Shown piece after piece: positions 50,066 to 61,913 of a stretch of 64,000 bases of DNA. Source of the DNA: Buttiauxella brennerae ATCC 51605 (lineage in GTDB: Bacteria > Pseudomonadota > Gammaproteobacteria > Enterobacterales > Enterobacteriaceae); NCBI RefSeq assembly GCF_001654925.1, contig NZ_LXER01000006.1, forward strand, positions 558,001-622,000. The letters run 5' to 3'. A program made the translations under genes and the position numbers. The notes beneath the pieces were generated by a model, which did no database searches, was not told where the DNA came from, and saw only the letters and a list, made by a program, of their open reading frames with translations. Position 1 is the stretch's first letter. Each line of letters starts with the position of its first letter.

Positions 50066-51409
50066 GTGAGCAACCTGTCGCTCGATTTTTCTGAGAATGC
50101 CTTCAAACCTCTGGCCGCGCGTATGCGGCCGGAGAACCTCGCGCAGTACATCGGCCAACAGCATCTGCTCGCTCCAGGCAAACCACTTCCGAAAGCCATC
50201 GAAGCAGGGCATCTCCATTCGATGATTCTATGGGGGCCGCCTGGCACGGGCAAAACTACGCTGGCTGAAGTGATTGCTCACTATGCTGACGCCGATGTAG
50301 AACGCATTTCGGCTGTCACTTCAGGTGTCAAAGAAATCCGCGAAGCCATAGAGCGTGCGCGCCAGAATCGCAACGCCGGGCGGCGAACGATTCTATTTGT
50401 CGACGAAGTCCATCGCTTCAACAAAAGCCAGCAAGATGCTTTTTTGCCGCACATTGAAGACGGCACGATTACATTTATTGGCGCAACCACAGAAAACCCA
50501 TCATTTGAGCTGAACTCAGCGCTGCTTTCGCGCGCACGCGTTTATTTGCTTAAATCGCTGACCACGGAAGACATTGAAAAAGTCTTGAGCCAGGCGATGA
50601 GCGATTCTGCGCGTGGCTATGGCGGGCAAAACATCGTCTTGCCCGCAGACACGCGTCTTGCTATTGCAGAACTGGTCAACGGCGATGCCAGGCGTGCATT
50701 AAATACGCTGGAAATGATGGCGGATATGGCGGAAACCGATGCGAGCGGCAACCGCGTTCTACAAATTGCTCTTTTGACCGAAATCGCAGGGGAACGCAGT
50801 GCGCGCTTTGATAACAAAGGTGACCGTTTCTACGATCTCATTTCCGCTCTTCATAAGTCGGTGCGGGGGTCTTCGCCAGATGCGGCTTTGTACTGGTATG
50901 CGCGTATTATCACCGCAGGTGGCGACCCTTTGTATGTCGCTCGCCGTTTGCTGGCGATTGCCTCGGAAGATGTCGGTAATGCTGACCCCCGTGGCATGCA
51001 GGTCGCTGTTTCTGCCTGGGATTGCTTTACCCGCGTAGGCCCTGCCGAAGGTGAGCGTGCTATCGCTCAGGCGATTGTCTATCTGGCCTGTGCGCCGAAA
51101 AGTAATGCGGTTTATACAGCATTCAAGGCGGCCATGGCGGATGCCCGTGAACGCCCGGATTACGACGTTCCTGTCCATCTTCGCAATGCGCCAACCAAGC
51201 TGATGAAAGAGATGGGGTACGGTCAGGAGTATCGTTATGCTCACGACGAACCCAATGCCTATGCTTCCGGCGAGGTCTACTTCCCGCAGGAAATGGCACA
51301 AACACGCTATTATCGGCCGACAAACAGAGGTCTTGAAGGCAAGATTGGCGAAAAGCTCGCCTGGCTTGCTGAACAGGATCAAAATAGCCCGACAAAACGC
51401 TACCGCTAA
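50066..51409 (+). CDS. rarA: Replication-associated recombination protein A
   Basis: A 447-residue AAA+ clamp-loader-like ATPase (MgsA/WRNIP1 family), the E. coli length, acting at stalled forks with SSB. Walker A GPPGTGKT is at residues 57-64, Walker B FVDEVHRF near 113, and sensor [18 protein letters not shown] near 135. The start is a GTG at 50066 after AGAGGTAT, with [13 protein letters not shown] aligned to the family. Confidence 0.96.
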   Translation: MSNLSLDFSENAFKPLAARMRPENLAQYIGQQHLLAPGKPLPKAIEAGHLHSMILWGPPGTGKTTLAEVIAHYADADVERISAVTSGVKEIREAIERARQNRNAGRRTILFVDEVHRFNKSQQDAFLPHIEDGTITFIGATTENPSFELNSALLSRARVYLLKSLTTEDIEKVLSQAMSDSARGYGGQNIVLPADTRLAIAELVNGDARRALNTLEMMADMAETDASGNRVLQIALLTEIAGERSARFDNKGDRFYDLISALHKSVRGSSPDAALYWYARIITAGGDPLYVARRLLAIASEDVGNADPRGMQVAVSAWDCFTRVGPAEGERAIAQAIVYLACAPKSNAVYTAFKAAMADARERPDYDVPVHLRNAPTKLMKEMGYGQEYRYAHDEPNAYASGEVYFPQEMAQTRYYRPTNRGLEGKIGEKLAWLAEQDQNSPTKRYR

Positions 51410-51481
51410 AGCAGACGTTGCGGTAAGGTTAGCAAGACTATCTATGCGGTTGCAGGCTGTGACCGCATCCCCTTCATTTAA

Positions 51482-52795
<1,314 letters not shown>

Positions 52796-52820
52796 TGTAT
52801 TAGTGCTATTTAATTCCTGA

Positions 52821-52845
52821 AAAGCGCCTGCGGGCGCTTTTTTAT
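52821..52845 (+). terminator. serS terminator
   Basis: AAAGCGCC and GGCGCTTT form an 8-bp stem around TGCG, followed by a run of Ts. It is a standard intrinsic terminator 25 bases after serS. Confidence 0.9.
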
Positions 52846-52884
52846 TACGTAAAAATTCTCATTCCCACAGACAATCTGCGTTTA

Positions 52885-52911
52885 TTGACTCCCGACAATA
52901 ACAAATACCCC
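52885..52911 (+). promoter_or_regulatory. FNR- and NarL-like sites before dmsA
   Basis: TTGAC-TCCC-GACAA (52885-52898) resembles the imperfect FNR site of E. coli dmsA (TTGAT-N4-AACAA type). TACCCCT at 52905-52911 fits the NarL heptamer TACYYMT. An AT-rich TATATGAGTAT follows at -10 distance. Together they fit anaerobic activation and nitrate repression of dmsABC. The rest of the gap up to 53149 shows no gene. Confidence 0.55.
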
Positions 52912-53149
52912 TATATGAGTATCATCGCCTGCAGAAAGCGAGTGATGATTACTAATACAACTCATTCAGTACTCTTATCATTTGGCGGCGTGGCGTTACA
53001 TGACGTAACCAGGCTGTCAGTCGTGGTACTGACACAAATTAAGACACTCCTTTCTCTTTTGGCTGAGCAATGGATGCGTGGGCCGTACTTTCCCCCAGAG
53101 TATCCACTGCCGGCTTGTTTAAATGTGAGCATGAAACAAGTGGGTCATT

Positions 53150-55594
53150 ATGAAAGATAAAACTACTGATGCGGTTCTGAACGCGAAAGTGAGTCGCCGT
53201 AAGCTGGTGCAAACCACGGCTATCGGTGGGCTTGCCGCTGCGAGTGGCGCATTAACACTTCCCTTTAGCCGCCTGGCTTTTGCCCAGACTGCCGCTGACA
53301 CCGTTCCCGCCGCTGGAAAAGTGGCCTGGAGCGCCTGTACGGTCAACTGTGGCAGCCGTTGCCCACTACGCATGCATGTGGTTGATGGCGAAATCAAATA
53401 CGTTGAGACCGACAATACCGGTAATGATGATTATGAAGGTCTGCATCAGGTTCGCGCCTGCCTGCGTGGCCGTTCAATGCGCCGTCGTGTCTATAATGCC
53501 GATCGCCTGAAATACCCGATGAAGCGCGTTGGCGCTCGTGGTGAAGGGAAGTTTGAACGCATCAGTTGGGATGAAGCCTACGATACCATCGCCAATAGCA
53601 TGAAAGGCATCATCAAAGAGTACGGCAACGAAGCTATTTACCTGAATTACGGCACCGGTACGCTGGGTGGCACCATGACCCGCTCCTGGCCACCAGGGTC
53701 AACATTAATCGCCCGTTTGATGAACTGCTGCGGCGGTTATCTCAATCATTATGGTGATTACTCTACAGCACAGATTGCCGCTGGCCTGAATTACACCTAC
53801 GGTGGTTGGGCAGACGGCAACAGCCCGTCAGATATTGAAAACAGCAAGTTAGTCGTTCTGTTTGGTAATAACCCTGGCGAAACGCGTATGAGCGGCGGCG
53901 GGGTGACTTACTATCTTGAGCAGGCACGCGAAAAATCCAATGCTCGCATGATTATCATCGATCCGCGTTACACCGATACCGGTGCCGGGCGTGAAGATGA
54001 GTGGATTCCAATTCGTCCGGGTACTGATACCGCGCTTATCTCCGCGCTTGCCTGGGTGATGATCAATGAAAATCTGGTCGATCAGCCGTTCCTGGATAAA
54101 TACTGCGTCGGTTACGACGAAACAACGCTACCAAAAACAGCCCCAACTAACGGCCACTACAAGGCTTATATTCTTGGCGAAGGTGCTGATGGTGTGGCGA
54201 AAACACCGCAATGGGCGGCACAAATCACCGGTATTCCTGCTGAGCGCATTATTAAGCTGGCGCGCGAAATCGCCACCGCTAAACCTGCTTTTATAAGCCA
54301 GGGCTGGGGGCCACAGCGCCACTCAAATGGTGAACTGGTTTCACGCGCCATCGCTATGCTGTCGATCCTGACGGGGAATGTGGGAATAAATGGCGGTAAC
54401 AGCGGTGCTCGAGAAGGTTCTTATAGCCTGCCATTTGTGCGTATGCCGACACTGGAAAACCCGGTGCAAACCAGTATTTCGATGTTCTTGTGGACGGATG
54501 CCATCGAACGCGGCCCAGAAATGACCGCAACTCGCGACGGTGTGCGCGGCAAAGATAAGCTTTATGTGCCAATCAAAATGGTCTGGAACTATGCCAGTAA
54601 CTGCCTGATTAACCAGCACTCAGAAATTAACCGTACCCACGATATCCTGCAAGACGACAAGAAATGCGAAATGATTGTGGTTATTGATAACCACATGACT
54701 TCATCGGCTAAATACGCCGATATTCTGTTGCCGGACTGCACCGCGTCTGAGCAAATGGACTTCTGCCTCGATGCGTCATGCGGCAACATGGCCTATGTGA
54801 TTTTTGCCGATCAGGCAATCAAACCGCGTTTTGAGTGCAAAACAATCTACGAAATGACCACCGAGCTGGCAAAACGCATGGGTGTTGAGCCGCAGTTCAC
54901 TGAAGGCCGCACGCAAGAAGGCTGGATGCGTCATTTATACCAACAATCTCAGGAAGCGATTCCGGCACTGCCGAGCTTTGACGAATTCCGCAAAATTGGC
55001 ATCTTCAAGCAGCGCGATCCTGAAGGGCACCACGTAGCCTATAAAGCGTTCCGTGAAGATCCGAAAGCCAATCCACTGACCACGCCATCCGGGAAAATTG
55101 AAATTTATTCTGAGCAACTGGCAGAAATTGCGGCCACGTGGCAATTGAATGAAGGAGATGTCATCGATCCGCTGCCGGTTTACAGCGCGGGCTTCGAAAA
55201 CTTCGGCGATCCATTAGCAGAAAAATGGCCATTGCAAATGACCGGCTTCCACTACAAGGCGCGTACCCACTCAACTTACGGAAACGTAGAAGTGTTGAAA
55301 GCGGCATGCCGCCAGGAAATGTGGATCAACCCGATTGATGCCCAGCAACGTGGGGTTAAAAACGGTGACATGGTGCGCATTTTCAACGGGCGCGGTGAGG
55401 TTCACATCAACGCGAAAGTCACGCCACGCATTATCCCTGGTGTCGTCGCAATGGGGGAAGGGGCATGGTACAGCCCGGATGCCAACAAAGTTGACCATGC
55501 TGGTTGCATCAACGTATTGACCACCCAGCGACCATCGCCACTGGCGAAAGGTAACCCATCCCACAGTAACCTCGTCCAGGTCGAGAAGGCGTAA
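53150..55594 (+). CDS. dmsA: Anaerobic DMSO reductase catalytic subunit
   Basis: An 814-residue periplasm-facing molybdoenzyme, the E. coli DmsA length, that reduces DMSO and amine N-oxides. The Tat signal has SRRKLVQTTAIGG with RR at 16-17 and ends near AFA-Q (45-46). Cysteines C63, C67, C71 and C104 should bind the FS0 cluster. The bis-MGD-binding blocks continue to the C terminus. It heads dmsABC, and the DmsD chaperone is not in this window. Confidence 0.97.
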   Translation: MKDKTTDAVLNAKVSRRKLVQTTAIGGLAAASGALTLPFSRLAFAQTAADTVPAAGKVAWSACTVNCGSRCPLRMHVVDGEIKYVETDNTGNDDYEGLHQVRACLRGRSMRRRVYNADRLKYPMKRVGARGEGKFERISWDEAYDTIANSMKGIIKEYGNEAIYLNYGTGTLGGTMTRSWPPGSTLIARLMNCCGGYLNHYGDYSTAQIAAGLNYTYGGWADGNSPSDIENSKLVVLFGNNPGETRMSGGGVTYYLEQAREKSNARMIIIDPRYTDTGAGREDEWIPIRPGTDTALISALAWVMINENLVDQPFLDKYCVGYDETTLPKTAPTNGHYKAYILGEGADGVAKTPQWAAQITGIPAERIIKLAREIATAKPAFISQGWGPQRHSNGELVSRAIAMLSILTGNVGINGGNSGAREGSYSLPFVRMPTLENPVQTSISMFLWTDAIERGPEMTATRDGVRGKDKLYVPIKMVWNYASNCLINQHSEINRTHDILQDDKKCEMIVVIDNHMTSSAKYADILLPDCTASEQMDFCLDASCGNMAYVIFADQAIKPRFECKTIYEMTTELAKRMGVEPQFTEGRTQEGWMRHLYQQSQEAIPALPSFDEFRKIGIFKQRDPEGHHVAYKAFREDPKANPLTTPSGKIEIYSEQLAEIAATWQLNEGDVIDPLPVYSAGFENFGDPLAEKWPLQMTGFHYKARTHSTYGNVEVLKAACRQEMWINPIDAQQRGVKNGDMVRIFNGRGEVHINAKVTPRIIPGVVAMGEGAWYSPDANKVDHAGCINVLTTQRPSPLAKGNPSHSNLVQVEKA

Positions 55595-55604
55595 GGAATA
55601 GCTG

Positions 55605-56222
55605 ATGACAACCCAATACGGATTTTACATAGACTCCAGCCGCTGCACGGGCTGCAAAACTTGCGAGCTGGCCTGCAAAGACTACAAAAACTTAGGCCCG
55701 GATGTCAGCTTCCGCCGCATTTATGAATATGCCGGTGGTGACTGGCAGGAAGATAACGGTGTCTGGCAGCAAAACGTGTTTGCCTATTATCTGTCGATTG
55801 CCTGTAACCATTGCGAAGACCCGGCTTGTACCAAGGTCTGCCCGAGTGGTGCGATGCATAAACGTGAAGACGGCTTTGTCGTGGTTAACGAAGATGTGTG
55901 CATTGGCTGCCGTTATTGCCATATGGCCTGCCCATACGGTGCACCACAGTACAACGCAGAAAAAGGACACATGACGAAGTGCGATGGCTGTTACTCACGC
56001 ATCGCTGAGGGCAAGAAACCCATCTGTGTTGAATCCTGCCCGCTACGCGCATTAGATATGGCCCCAATTGACGAACTGCGTAAAAAATATGGTGAGCAGG
56101 CGGCTATCGCACCACTGCCATCAGCACATTTTACTAAGCCAAATATCGTCATTAAACCCAACGCCAACAGCCGCCCTTGTGGGGATAAAACCGGTTATCT
56201 GGCTAACCCGAAGGAGGTGTGA
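55605..56222 (+). CDS. dmsB: DMSO reductase iron-sulfur subunit
   Basis: A 205-residue electron-transfer subunit (E. coli 205) with four [4Fe-4S] clusters bound by ferredoxin-type cysteine groups: CTGCKTCELAC (14-24), CNHCEDPACTKVCP near 67, CIGCRYCHMACP near 99 and a last group near CDGCYSRIAEGKKPICVESCP. It carries electrons from DmsC to DmsA. It lies ten bases after dmsA. Confidence 0.97.
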   Translation: MTTQYGFYIDSSRCTGCKTCELACKDYKNLGPDVSFRRIYEYAGGDWQEDNGVWQQNVFAYYLSIACNHCEDPACTKVCPSGAMHKREDGFVVVNEDVCIGCRYCHMACPYGAPQYNAEKGHMTKCDGCYSRIAEGKKPICVESCPLRALDMAPIDELRKKYGEQAAIAPLPSAHFTKPNIVIKPNANSRPCGDKTGYLANPKEV

Positions 56223-56223
56223 G

Positions 56224-57084
56224 ATGGGCAACGGATGGCATGAATGGCCGCTAATGGTCTTTACGGTTTTGGGGCAGTGTGTCGCGGGTGGTTTTATTGT
56301 TATGGCATTAGCATTGCTGACCGGTGTTTCCGACCGTGTACAGCAAAAGCGTGTGCATTGGGCAATGATCGTGCTGTGGGTGTTGATGGGCATTGGTTTT
56401 ATGGCTTCAGTCTTGCACCTTGGCTCGCCACTTCGCGCCTTTAACTCTCTGAATCGAATGGGTGATTCAGCATTGAGTAATGAAATTGCCAGCGGTTCGG
56501 TGTTCTTCGCGGTGGGTGGTTTCTGGTGGCTGATTACTGTGCTGGGCAAAATGCCGCAGACGTTGGGTAAAATCTGGATGGTCCTGACGATGGTTCTGGG
56601 TGTTTTCTTCGTCTGGATGATGTGCAAAGTTTACCTGATTGATACTGTGCCGACCTGGTATAGCGTTTACACGCCCCTCAGTTTCTTCCTGACAATGTTT
56701 ATTGGCGGGCCATTACTGGGTTATTTGTTGCTGCGGGTCGCGGGCGTAACGGGTTGGGGAATGCGTATTCTCCCGGCGATTTCGTTACTGGCGGTTGTGG
56801 CAAGCAGCGTAGTGGTGATGATGCAGGGGATGGAACTGGCAACAATTCACAGTTCCATTGCGCAGGCATCAGCACTGGTTCCTGAATACGGTGCGTTAAT
56901 GTCCTGGCGTTTACTGGTGCTGGTTGCTGCATTAATCTGCTGGGTGCTCCCGCAAATGAAAGGTAGGGTGGCAAGCCCGGCGGTTCTGACATTTGCCTTT
57001 GTTCTGGTCATTGCTGGTGAGTTGATTGGCCGTGGTGTGTTCTATGGTCTGCATATGACTGTGGGTATGGCGATCGCCAGCTGA
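56224..57084 (+). CDS. dmsC: DMSO reductase membrane anchor subunit
   Basis: A 286-residue inner-membrane protein (E. coli 287) with eight predicted helices that oxidises menaquinol and anchors DmsAB. It starts MGNGWHEWPLMVFTVLGQC, one base after the dmsB stop, with AAGGAGG just upstream. H65-type residue in VLHLGSPLRAFNSL is the expected quinol-site region. A terminator follows directly. Confidence 0.96.
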   Translation: MGNGWHEWPLMVFTVLGQCVAGGFIVMALALLTGVSDRVQQKRVHWAMIVLWVLMGIGFMASVLHLGSPLRAFNSLNRMGDSALSNEIASGSVFFAVGGFWWLITVLGKMPQTLGKIWMVLTMVLGVFFVWMMCKVYLIDTVPTWYSVYTPLSFFLTMFIGGPLLGYLLLRVAGVTGWGMRILPAISLLAVVASSVVVMMQGMELATIHSSIAQASALVPEYGALMSWRLLVLVAALICWVLPQMKGRVASPAVLTFAFVLVIAGELIGRGVFYGLHMTVGMAIAS

Positions 57085-57090
57085 TACTGG

Positions 57091-57113
57091 ATGCGCCTTC
57101 GGGCGCATTCTTT
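57091..57113 (+). terminator. dmsABC terminator
   Basis: ATGCGCC and GGCGCAT form a 7-bp stem around TTCG, a stable tetraloop, seven bases after the dmsC stop and followed by TCTTTCCTCTTC. The remaining 250 bases up to ycaD hold no supported gene. Confidence 0.75.
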
Positions 57114-57361
57114 CCTCTTCACATAAGAAAATTTCATCTGATTCATCATGAAATTTTTCATCTAATCCGCTTCGCCTTCCAAACGCTGATTCCATCAAAA
57201 ACAGAGAGATAGCTTTTTTATAAAGCGCTTCGTTCAAAAGTTGGATAAGTTTTTCAAATCGACGTCTTTCAAATCGTGCGAGGCCCCGTTACCACTGGAT
57301 TGACAATCCTTTTCCCGGTGGCATGATGCGCACAAATTATTCTCTTCCTCGCGGTTTTTAC

Positions 57362-58510
57362 ATGTCCACCTATACCCGGCCAGTGATGCTTTTGCTCTGT
57401 GGTCTGATGCTTTTGACCCTGGCGATAGCGGTTTTAAATACGCTGGTTCCACTTTGGTTAGCCCATGGAAATCTTCCAACCTGGCAGGTTGGGATGGTGG
57501 GTTCGTCGTATTTTGCCGGAAACTTACTGGGTACATTGATTACCGGGTGGCTGATTAAACGCCACGGATTCAACCGTAGTTACTATCTCGCATCGCTGAT
57601 TTTTGCTGCAGGCTGTGTCGGTCTGGGTTTAATGACAGGTTTCTGGAGCTGGATGATGTGGCGTTTCATCGCCGGCATCGGCTGTGCGATGATTTGGGTG
57701 GTAGTGGAAAGCGCGTTGATGTGCAGCGGTACTTCTCGCAACCGCGGGCGCCTGTTGGCGGCCTATATGATGGTTTATTACGTTGGTACGGTTCTGGGGC
57801 AACTGATGATCAGCAAAATGCCGACAGATTTAGCCAGCGTTCTGCCATGGGTGACAGCGCTTATTCTTACCGCGATTCTTCCATTGTTGTTTACCCGCAT
57901 TGTTAATGACCGCAGTGAAAACCAGGAAGCGACGCCTGTCTGGCCAATGCTACGCCTGCGCCATGCGCGCCTTGGTGTGAATGGCTGTATTATTTCAGGG
58001 ATTGTTCTCGGTTCTCTTTATGGGTTAATGCCGCTGTATTTAAACCACAAGGGCGTAAGTGATGCCGGTATTGGTTTCTGGATGGCGGTAATGGTCAGTG
58101 CCGGTATCGTGGGGCAGTGGCCAGTAGGGCGCCTGGCGGATCGTTTTGGCCGTTTACTGGTGCTACGTGTTCAGGTGTTTATTGTGATTCTGGGTTGCCT
58201 GGCGATGCTGACCAATGCAGCCATGGGCCCAACATTGTTTGTGCTGGGAGCGGCCGGTTTCACGCTCTACCCGGTGGCAATGGCATGGGCTTGCGAACGT
58301 GTTGAGCATCATCAATTAGTCGCGATGAACCAGGCGCTGTTACTCAGTTACACCGTGGGGAGTTTGCTTGGGCCAACGTTTACCTCAATGCTGATGCAAA
58401 GTTATTCGGATAGTCTGCTGTTCGTTATGATTGCCGGTGTGGCGTTCGTTTACTTACTGATGCTGCTGCGCAAAGCCGGGCCTCATTCAACGCCCATTGC
58501 TCACGCCTGA
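57362..58510 (+). CDS. ycaD: YcaD, putative MFS transporter
   Basis: A 382-residue inner-membrane transporter of the major facilitator superfamily, the E. coli YcaD length, with about twelve helices and [12 protein letters not shown] in the middle. The substrate is unknown. The ATG at 57362 ([12 protein letters not shown]) matches the family start; the 13 upstream residues do not. In E. coli K-12 ycaC lies between dmsC and ycaD; it is missing here. Confidence 0.93.
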   Translation: MSTYTRPVMLLLCGLMLLTLAIAVLNTLVPLWLAHGNLPTWQVGMVGSSYFAGNLLGTLITGWLIKRHGFNRSYYLASLIFAAGCVGLGLMTGFWSWMMWRFIAGIGCAMIWVVVESALMCSGTSRNRGRLLAAYMMVYYVGTVLGQLMISKMPTDLASVLPWVTALILTAILPLLFTRIVNDRSENQEATPVWPMLRLRHARLGVNGCIISGIVLGSLYGLMPLYLNHKGVSDAGIGFWMAVMVSAGIVGQWPVGRLADRFGRLLVLRVQVFIVILGCLAMLTNAAMGPTLFVLGAAGFTLYPVAMAWACERVEHHQLVAMNQALLLSYTVGSLLGPTFTSMLMQSYSDSLLFVMIAGVAFVYLLMLLRKAGPHSTPIAHA

Positions 58511-58523
58511 ATTAAATATACAA

Positions 58524-58555
58524 AAAAGCCCCTCGCAGTCGCAGAAGGGGCTTTT
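58524..58555. terminator. Terminator between ycaD and pflA
   Basis: AAAAGCCCCT and AGGGGCTTTT form a 10-bp stem around CGCAGTCGCAGA, with A- and T-runs on both sides, between the convergent ycaD and pflA. It should work in both directions. Confidence 0.88.
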
Positions 58556-58585
58556 GCATGAAACGGCTAGCCGGATGTTTAAAAC

Positions 58586-59326
58586 TTAGTACATCACTTT
58601 GTGACCATACTGTTCCAGAATGCCTTTTACACGTTCCATGGTCTCTTTCTTCGGCGGGTGCACGCCATCAAGTTTGTACTCTTCACCCATCGCCACCCAT
58701 TTGTGCTTGCCCAGCTCGTGGTATGGCAATAATTCGATTTTCTCGACGTTGCCCATATCGCGCGTGAACTCACCCAGGCGGTGTGCTGAGTCATCATCGT
58801 CAGACCAGCCAGGTACCACAACATAGCGAATCCAGACGTTGACGTTTTTATCCGAAAGGTAGCGTGCAAATTCGAGTGTGCGATGGTTCGAGACACCAAC
58901 CAGATTCTGGTGGATTTCGTCGTTCATCTGTTTCAAATCGAGCATGACCAGATCGGTTACTTCCAGCAATTCATCAATTACCGGATCGTAGCGGCGCACA
59001 AAACCGTTGGTATCGAGGCAAGTATGAATGCCTTCTGTGCGACAAGCACGGAACCAGTCACGCACAAACTCAGCTTGCAGAATTGCTTCGCCACCGGAGG
59101 CTGTTACACCACCACCAGATGCGTTCATAAAGTGGCGATAGGTCACCACTTCTTTCATCAGCTCTTCAACACTGACTTCTTTGCCACCGTGCGTATCCCA
59201 TGTATCGCGGTTGTGGCAATACAGGCAGCGCATCAGGCAGCCCTGGAAAAAGGTAATAAAACGAATACCGGGACCATCCACGGTACCGCAGGATTCAAAG
59301 GAGTGAATTCGGCCAATTACTGACAT
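58586..59326 (-). CDS. pflA: Pyruvate formate-lyase-activating enzyme
   Basis: A 246-residue radical SAM enzyme, the E. coli length. The cluster motif C30-x3-C34-x2-C37 ([11 protein letters not shown]) binds [4Fe-4S] and SAM. It abstracts hydrogen from the PflB glycine (G735 here) to make the active radical under anaerobiosis. It lies 251 bases downstream of pflB, beyond a terminator and a short repeat, as a separate unit. Confidence 0.97.
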   Translation of the reverse strand: MSVIGRIHSFESCGTVDGPGIRFITFFQGCLMRCLYCHNRDTWDTHGGKEVSVEELMKEVVTYRHFMNASGGGVTASGGEAILQAEFVRDWFRACRTEGIHTCLDTNGFVRRYDPVIDELLEVTDLVMLDLKQMNDEIHQNLVGVSNHRTLEFARYLSDKNVNVWIRYVVVPGWSDDDDSAHRLGEFTRDMGNVEKIELLPYHELGKHKWVAMGEEYKLDGVHPPKKETMERVKGILEQYGHKVMY

Positions 59327-59414
59327 TGCGGTGTTATCTCCAGTATTGGTTGATGCGCAAAGGCATCAGCCTGGTTGAGCGTGGTCTGTATGCCACGTCG
59401 AATCAATTTTGCAA

Positions 59415-59475
59415 GATACCCTTCATACTTCAAATTGCAGGGGTGTTGGCTGCAACATGAACTATTTTGGGTAAT
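59415..59475. repeat. Short ERIC-like repeat between pflB and pflA
   Basis: A 61-base element with ends GATACCCTTCATACTTCAA and ATTTTGGGTAAT and a middle TTGCAGGGGTGTTGGCTGCA. It equals the two outer arms of an ERIC element without the central palindrome, and is the best-preserved short copy here. It lies upstream of pflA and could affect its expression. Confidence 0.6.
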
Positions 59476-59520
59476 ACCTTAAACGTAGCAGTTATCTTGC
59501 AAAACCGATTCTTCACAAAG

Positions 59521-59547
59521 AAAAGGCCCCACCGAGGTGGAGCCTTG
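59521..59547 (-). terminator. pflB terminator
   Basis: On the minus strand, AAGGCTCCAC and GTGGGGCCTT pair around a four-base loop with one G-T pair, followed by TTCTTTG. It ends the focA-pflB transcript 31 bases after pflB. Confidence 0.8.
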
Positions 59548-59577
59548 TATTCTACGCCTTTTCAGACAAACCGTGAA

Positions 59578-61860
59578 TTACATGGTTTGAGTGAAGGTAC
59601 GGGTAATAACATCCTGCTGTTGTTCTTTAGTCAGGGAGTTAAAACGTACTGCGTAACCAGAAACACGAATGGTCAGCTGAGGATATTTCTCAGGATTTTC
59701 CATCGCGTCCAGCAGCATTTCACGGTTCATTACGTTCACGTTCAGGTGTTGACCACCTTCGATGGACGCTTCGTGGTGGAAGTAACCATCCATCAGACCC
59801 GCGAGGTTAGTTTTACGAACTTCGTCGTCTTTACCCAGTGCGTTAGGAACGATAGAGAAGGTATAAGAAATACCATCTTTAGCGTAAGCAAACGGCAGTT
59901 TAGCAACGGAAGTCAGAGAGGCAACAGCACCTTTCTGGTCACGACCGTGCATTGGGTTAGCACCTGGACCGAATGGAGCGCCAGCACGACGACCGTCTGG
60001 GGTGTTACCAGTTTTCTTACCATAAACCACGTTAGAGGTGATGGTCAGAACAGACTGAGTCGGGATAGCGTTACGGTAAGTAGTCAGTTTCTGAATTTTC
60101 TTCATGAAACGTTCTACCAGGTCAACAGCGATATCATCTACGCGAGAATCGTTGTTACCGAACATTGGGTATTCGCCTTCGATTTCGAAGTCTACAGCCA
60201 GGCCGTCTTCGTCACGAATAGGTTTAACTTTCGCATACTTGATTGCAGACAGGGAGTCAGCTGCAACAGACAGACCCGCGATACCACAAGCCATAGTGCG
60301 AACAACGTCACGGTCATGCAGAGCCATCAGAGACGCTTCGTAGCTGTACTTATCATGCATGTAGTGAATGATGTTCAGCGCGGTGACGTACTGTTTAGCC
60401 AACCAGTCCATGAAGTGATCAAGACGGTCAAGAACGTTATCGTAGTCCAGAACGTCAGCCATGATTGGCGCTTCTTTAGGACCGATCTGCAGTTTCAGTT
60501 TTTCATCAACGCCGCCGTTGATTGCATACAGCATGGTTTTCGCAAGGTTAGCGCGAGCACCGAAGAACTGCATTTGCTTACCAACAATCATTGGGCTTAC
60601 GCAGCAAGCAATTGCGTAGTCATCATTGTTGAAGTCAGGGCGCATCAGATCATCGTTCTCGTATTGCAGAGAAGAGGTATCGATGGAAACTTTAGCTGCG
60701 AACTTCTTGAAGTTCAGTGGCAGTTTTTCAGACCACAGAATAGTGATGTTCGGCTCCGGAGACGGCCCCATGGTGTACAGGGTGTTCAGGAAACGGTAGC
60801 TAGATTTGGTAACCAGAGTACGGCCATCTACACCCATACCGGCGATAGATTCGGTCGCCCAGATTGGGTCACCAGAGAACAGCTCATCATACTCAGGGGT
60901 ACGCAGGAAGCGAACCATACGCAGTTTCATGACCAGGTGGTCAATCATTTCCTGTGCTTCAAGCTCAGTGATGGTGCCAGCTTTCAGGTCACGTTCGATG
61001 AATGCATCCAGGAAGGTGGATACACGACCGAAGGACATTGCAGCGCCGTTCTGAGATTTAACCGCAGCCAGGTAGCCGAAGTAAGTCCACTGAATGGCTT
61101 CTTGAGCATTTTTAGCAGGACCAGAGATATCGCAGCCATATTTAGCAGCCATTTCTTTGATCTGGCCCAGAGCACGGTGCTGCTCAGAGATTTCTTCACG
61201 CAGACGGATTGTTGCTTCCAGGTCTTCGCCGTTTTCCAGTTTGCTCTGCAGAGAGTTGAACTGAGCGAATTTGTCTTTCATCAGGAAGTCGATACCGTAC
61301 AGTGCTACGCGACGGTAGTCACCAATGATACGACCACGACCGTAAGCATCCGGCAGACCGGTGATTACGCCTGATTTACGGCAGTTCATGATGTCTTTGG
61401 TATAAACGTCAAAAACACCCTGGTTGTGAGTTTTACGGTATTCGGTGAAGATCTTCTTCAGCATTGGGTCAAGTTCACGACCGTATACTTTGCAAGAACC
61501 TTCAACCATTTTGATGCCACCAAACGGAATAATTGCACGTTTCAGTGGAGCATCAGTTTGCAGGCCCACGATAGTTTCGAGGGACTTGTTGATGTAACCA
61601 GCATCATGAGAGGTGATGGTGGAAGCGAGGTCAGTGTCGAAGTCAACAGGCGCGTGAGTGCGGTTTTCCTGTTTAACGCCTTCCATGACGTTGTCCCACA
61701 AAGTGGTAGTTGCTTCAGTAGCACCTGCCAGGAAGGACTCGTCACCCTCGTAAGGGGTGTAGTTTTTCTGAATAAAGTCACGCACGTTGACTTCATTCTG
61801 CCAGTCGCCTTTGGCAAAACCTTCCCAGGCTGTGGCTAACTTCTCATTAAGCTCGGACAT
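59578..61860 (-). CDS. pflB: Pyruvate formate-lyase (formate acetyltransferase)
   Basis: A 760-residue glycyl radical enzyme, the E. coli length, that converts pyruvate and CoA to acetyl-CoA and formate in anaerobic cells. The active cysteines are C419 and C420 in [10 protein letters not shown], and the radical glycine is G735 in RVSGYAVRF (counting the initiator Met). It is highly conserved, with strong codon bias that creates a long false frame on the other strand. It lies 53 bases after focA. Confidence 0.98.
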   Translation of the reverse strand: MSELNEKLATAWEGFAKGDWQNEVNVRDFIQKNYTPYEGDESFLAGATEATTTLWDNVMEGVKQENRTHAPVDFDTDLASTITSHDAGYINKSLETIVGLQTDAPLKRAIIPFGGIKMVEGSCKVYGRELDPMLKKIFTEYRKTHNQGVFDVYTKDIMNCRKSGVITGLPDAYGRGRIIGDYRRVALYGIDFLMKDKFAQFNSLQSKLENGEDLEATIRLREEISEQHRALGQIKEMAAKYGCDISGPAKNAQEAIQWTYFGYLAAVKSQNGAAMSFGRVSTFLDAFIERDLKAGTITELEAQEMIDHLVMKLRMVRFLRTPEYDELFSGDPIWATESIAGMGVDGRTLVTKSSYRFLNTLYTMGPSPEPNITILWSEKLPLNFKKFAAKVSIDTSSLQYENDDLMRPDFNNDDYAIACCVSPMIVGKQMQFFGARANLAKTMLYAINGGVDEKLKLQIGPKEAPIMADVLDYDNVLDRLDHFMDWLAKQYVTALNIIHYMHDKYSYEASLMALHDRDVVRTMACGIAGLSVAADSLSAIKYAKVKPIRDEDGLAVDFEIEGEYPMFGNNDSRVDDIAVDLVERFMKKIQKLTTYRNAIPTQSVLTITSNVVYGKKTGNTPDGRRAGAPFGPGANPMHGRDQKGAVASLTSVAKLPFAYAKDGISYTFSIVPNALGKDDEVRKTNLAGLMDGYFHHEASIEGGQHLNVNVMNREMLLDAMENPEKYPQLTIRVSGYAVRFNSLTKEQQQDVITRTFTQTM

Positions 61861-61913
61861 TTAACACCTACCTTCTAATGTGGATTTCTTATTCCCTACA
61901 CGTTGCTTAGCAC

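Noticed and set aside
59467-61374. A 635-codon plus-strand open frame opposite pflB
   Set aside because: It is a shadow of the strongly biased pflB codons, with no family resemblance and no ribosome-binding site. The minus strand encodes an unmistakable PflB.
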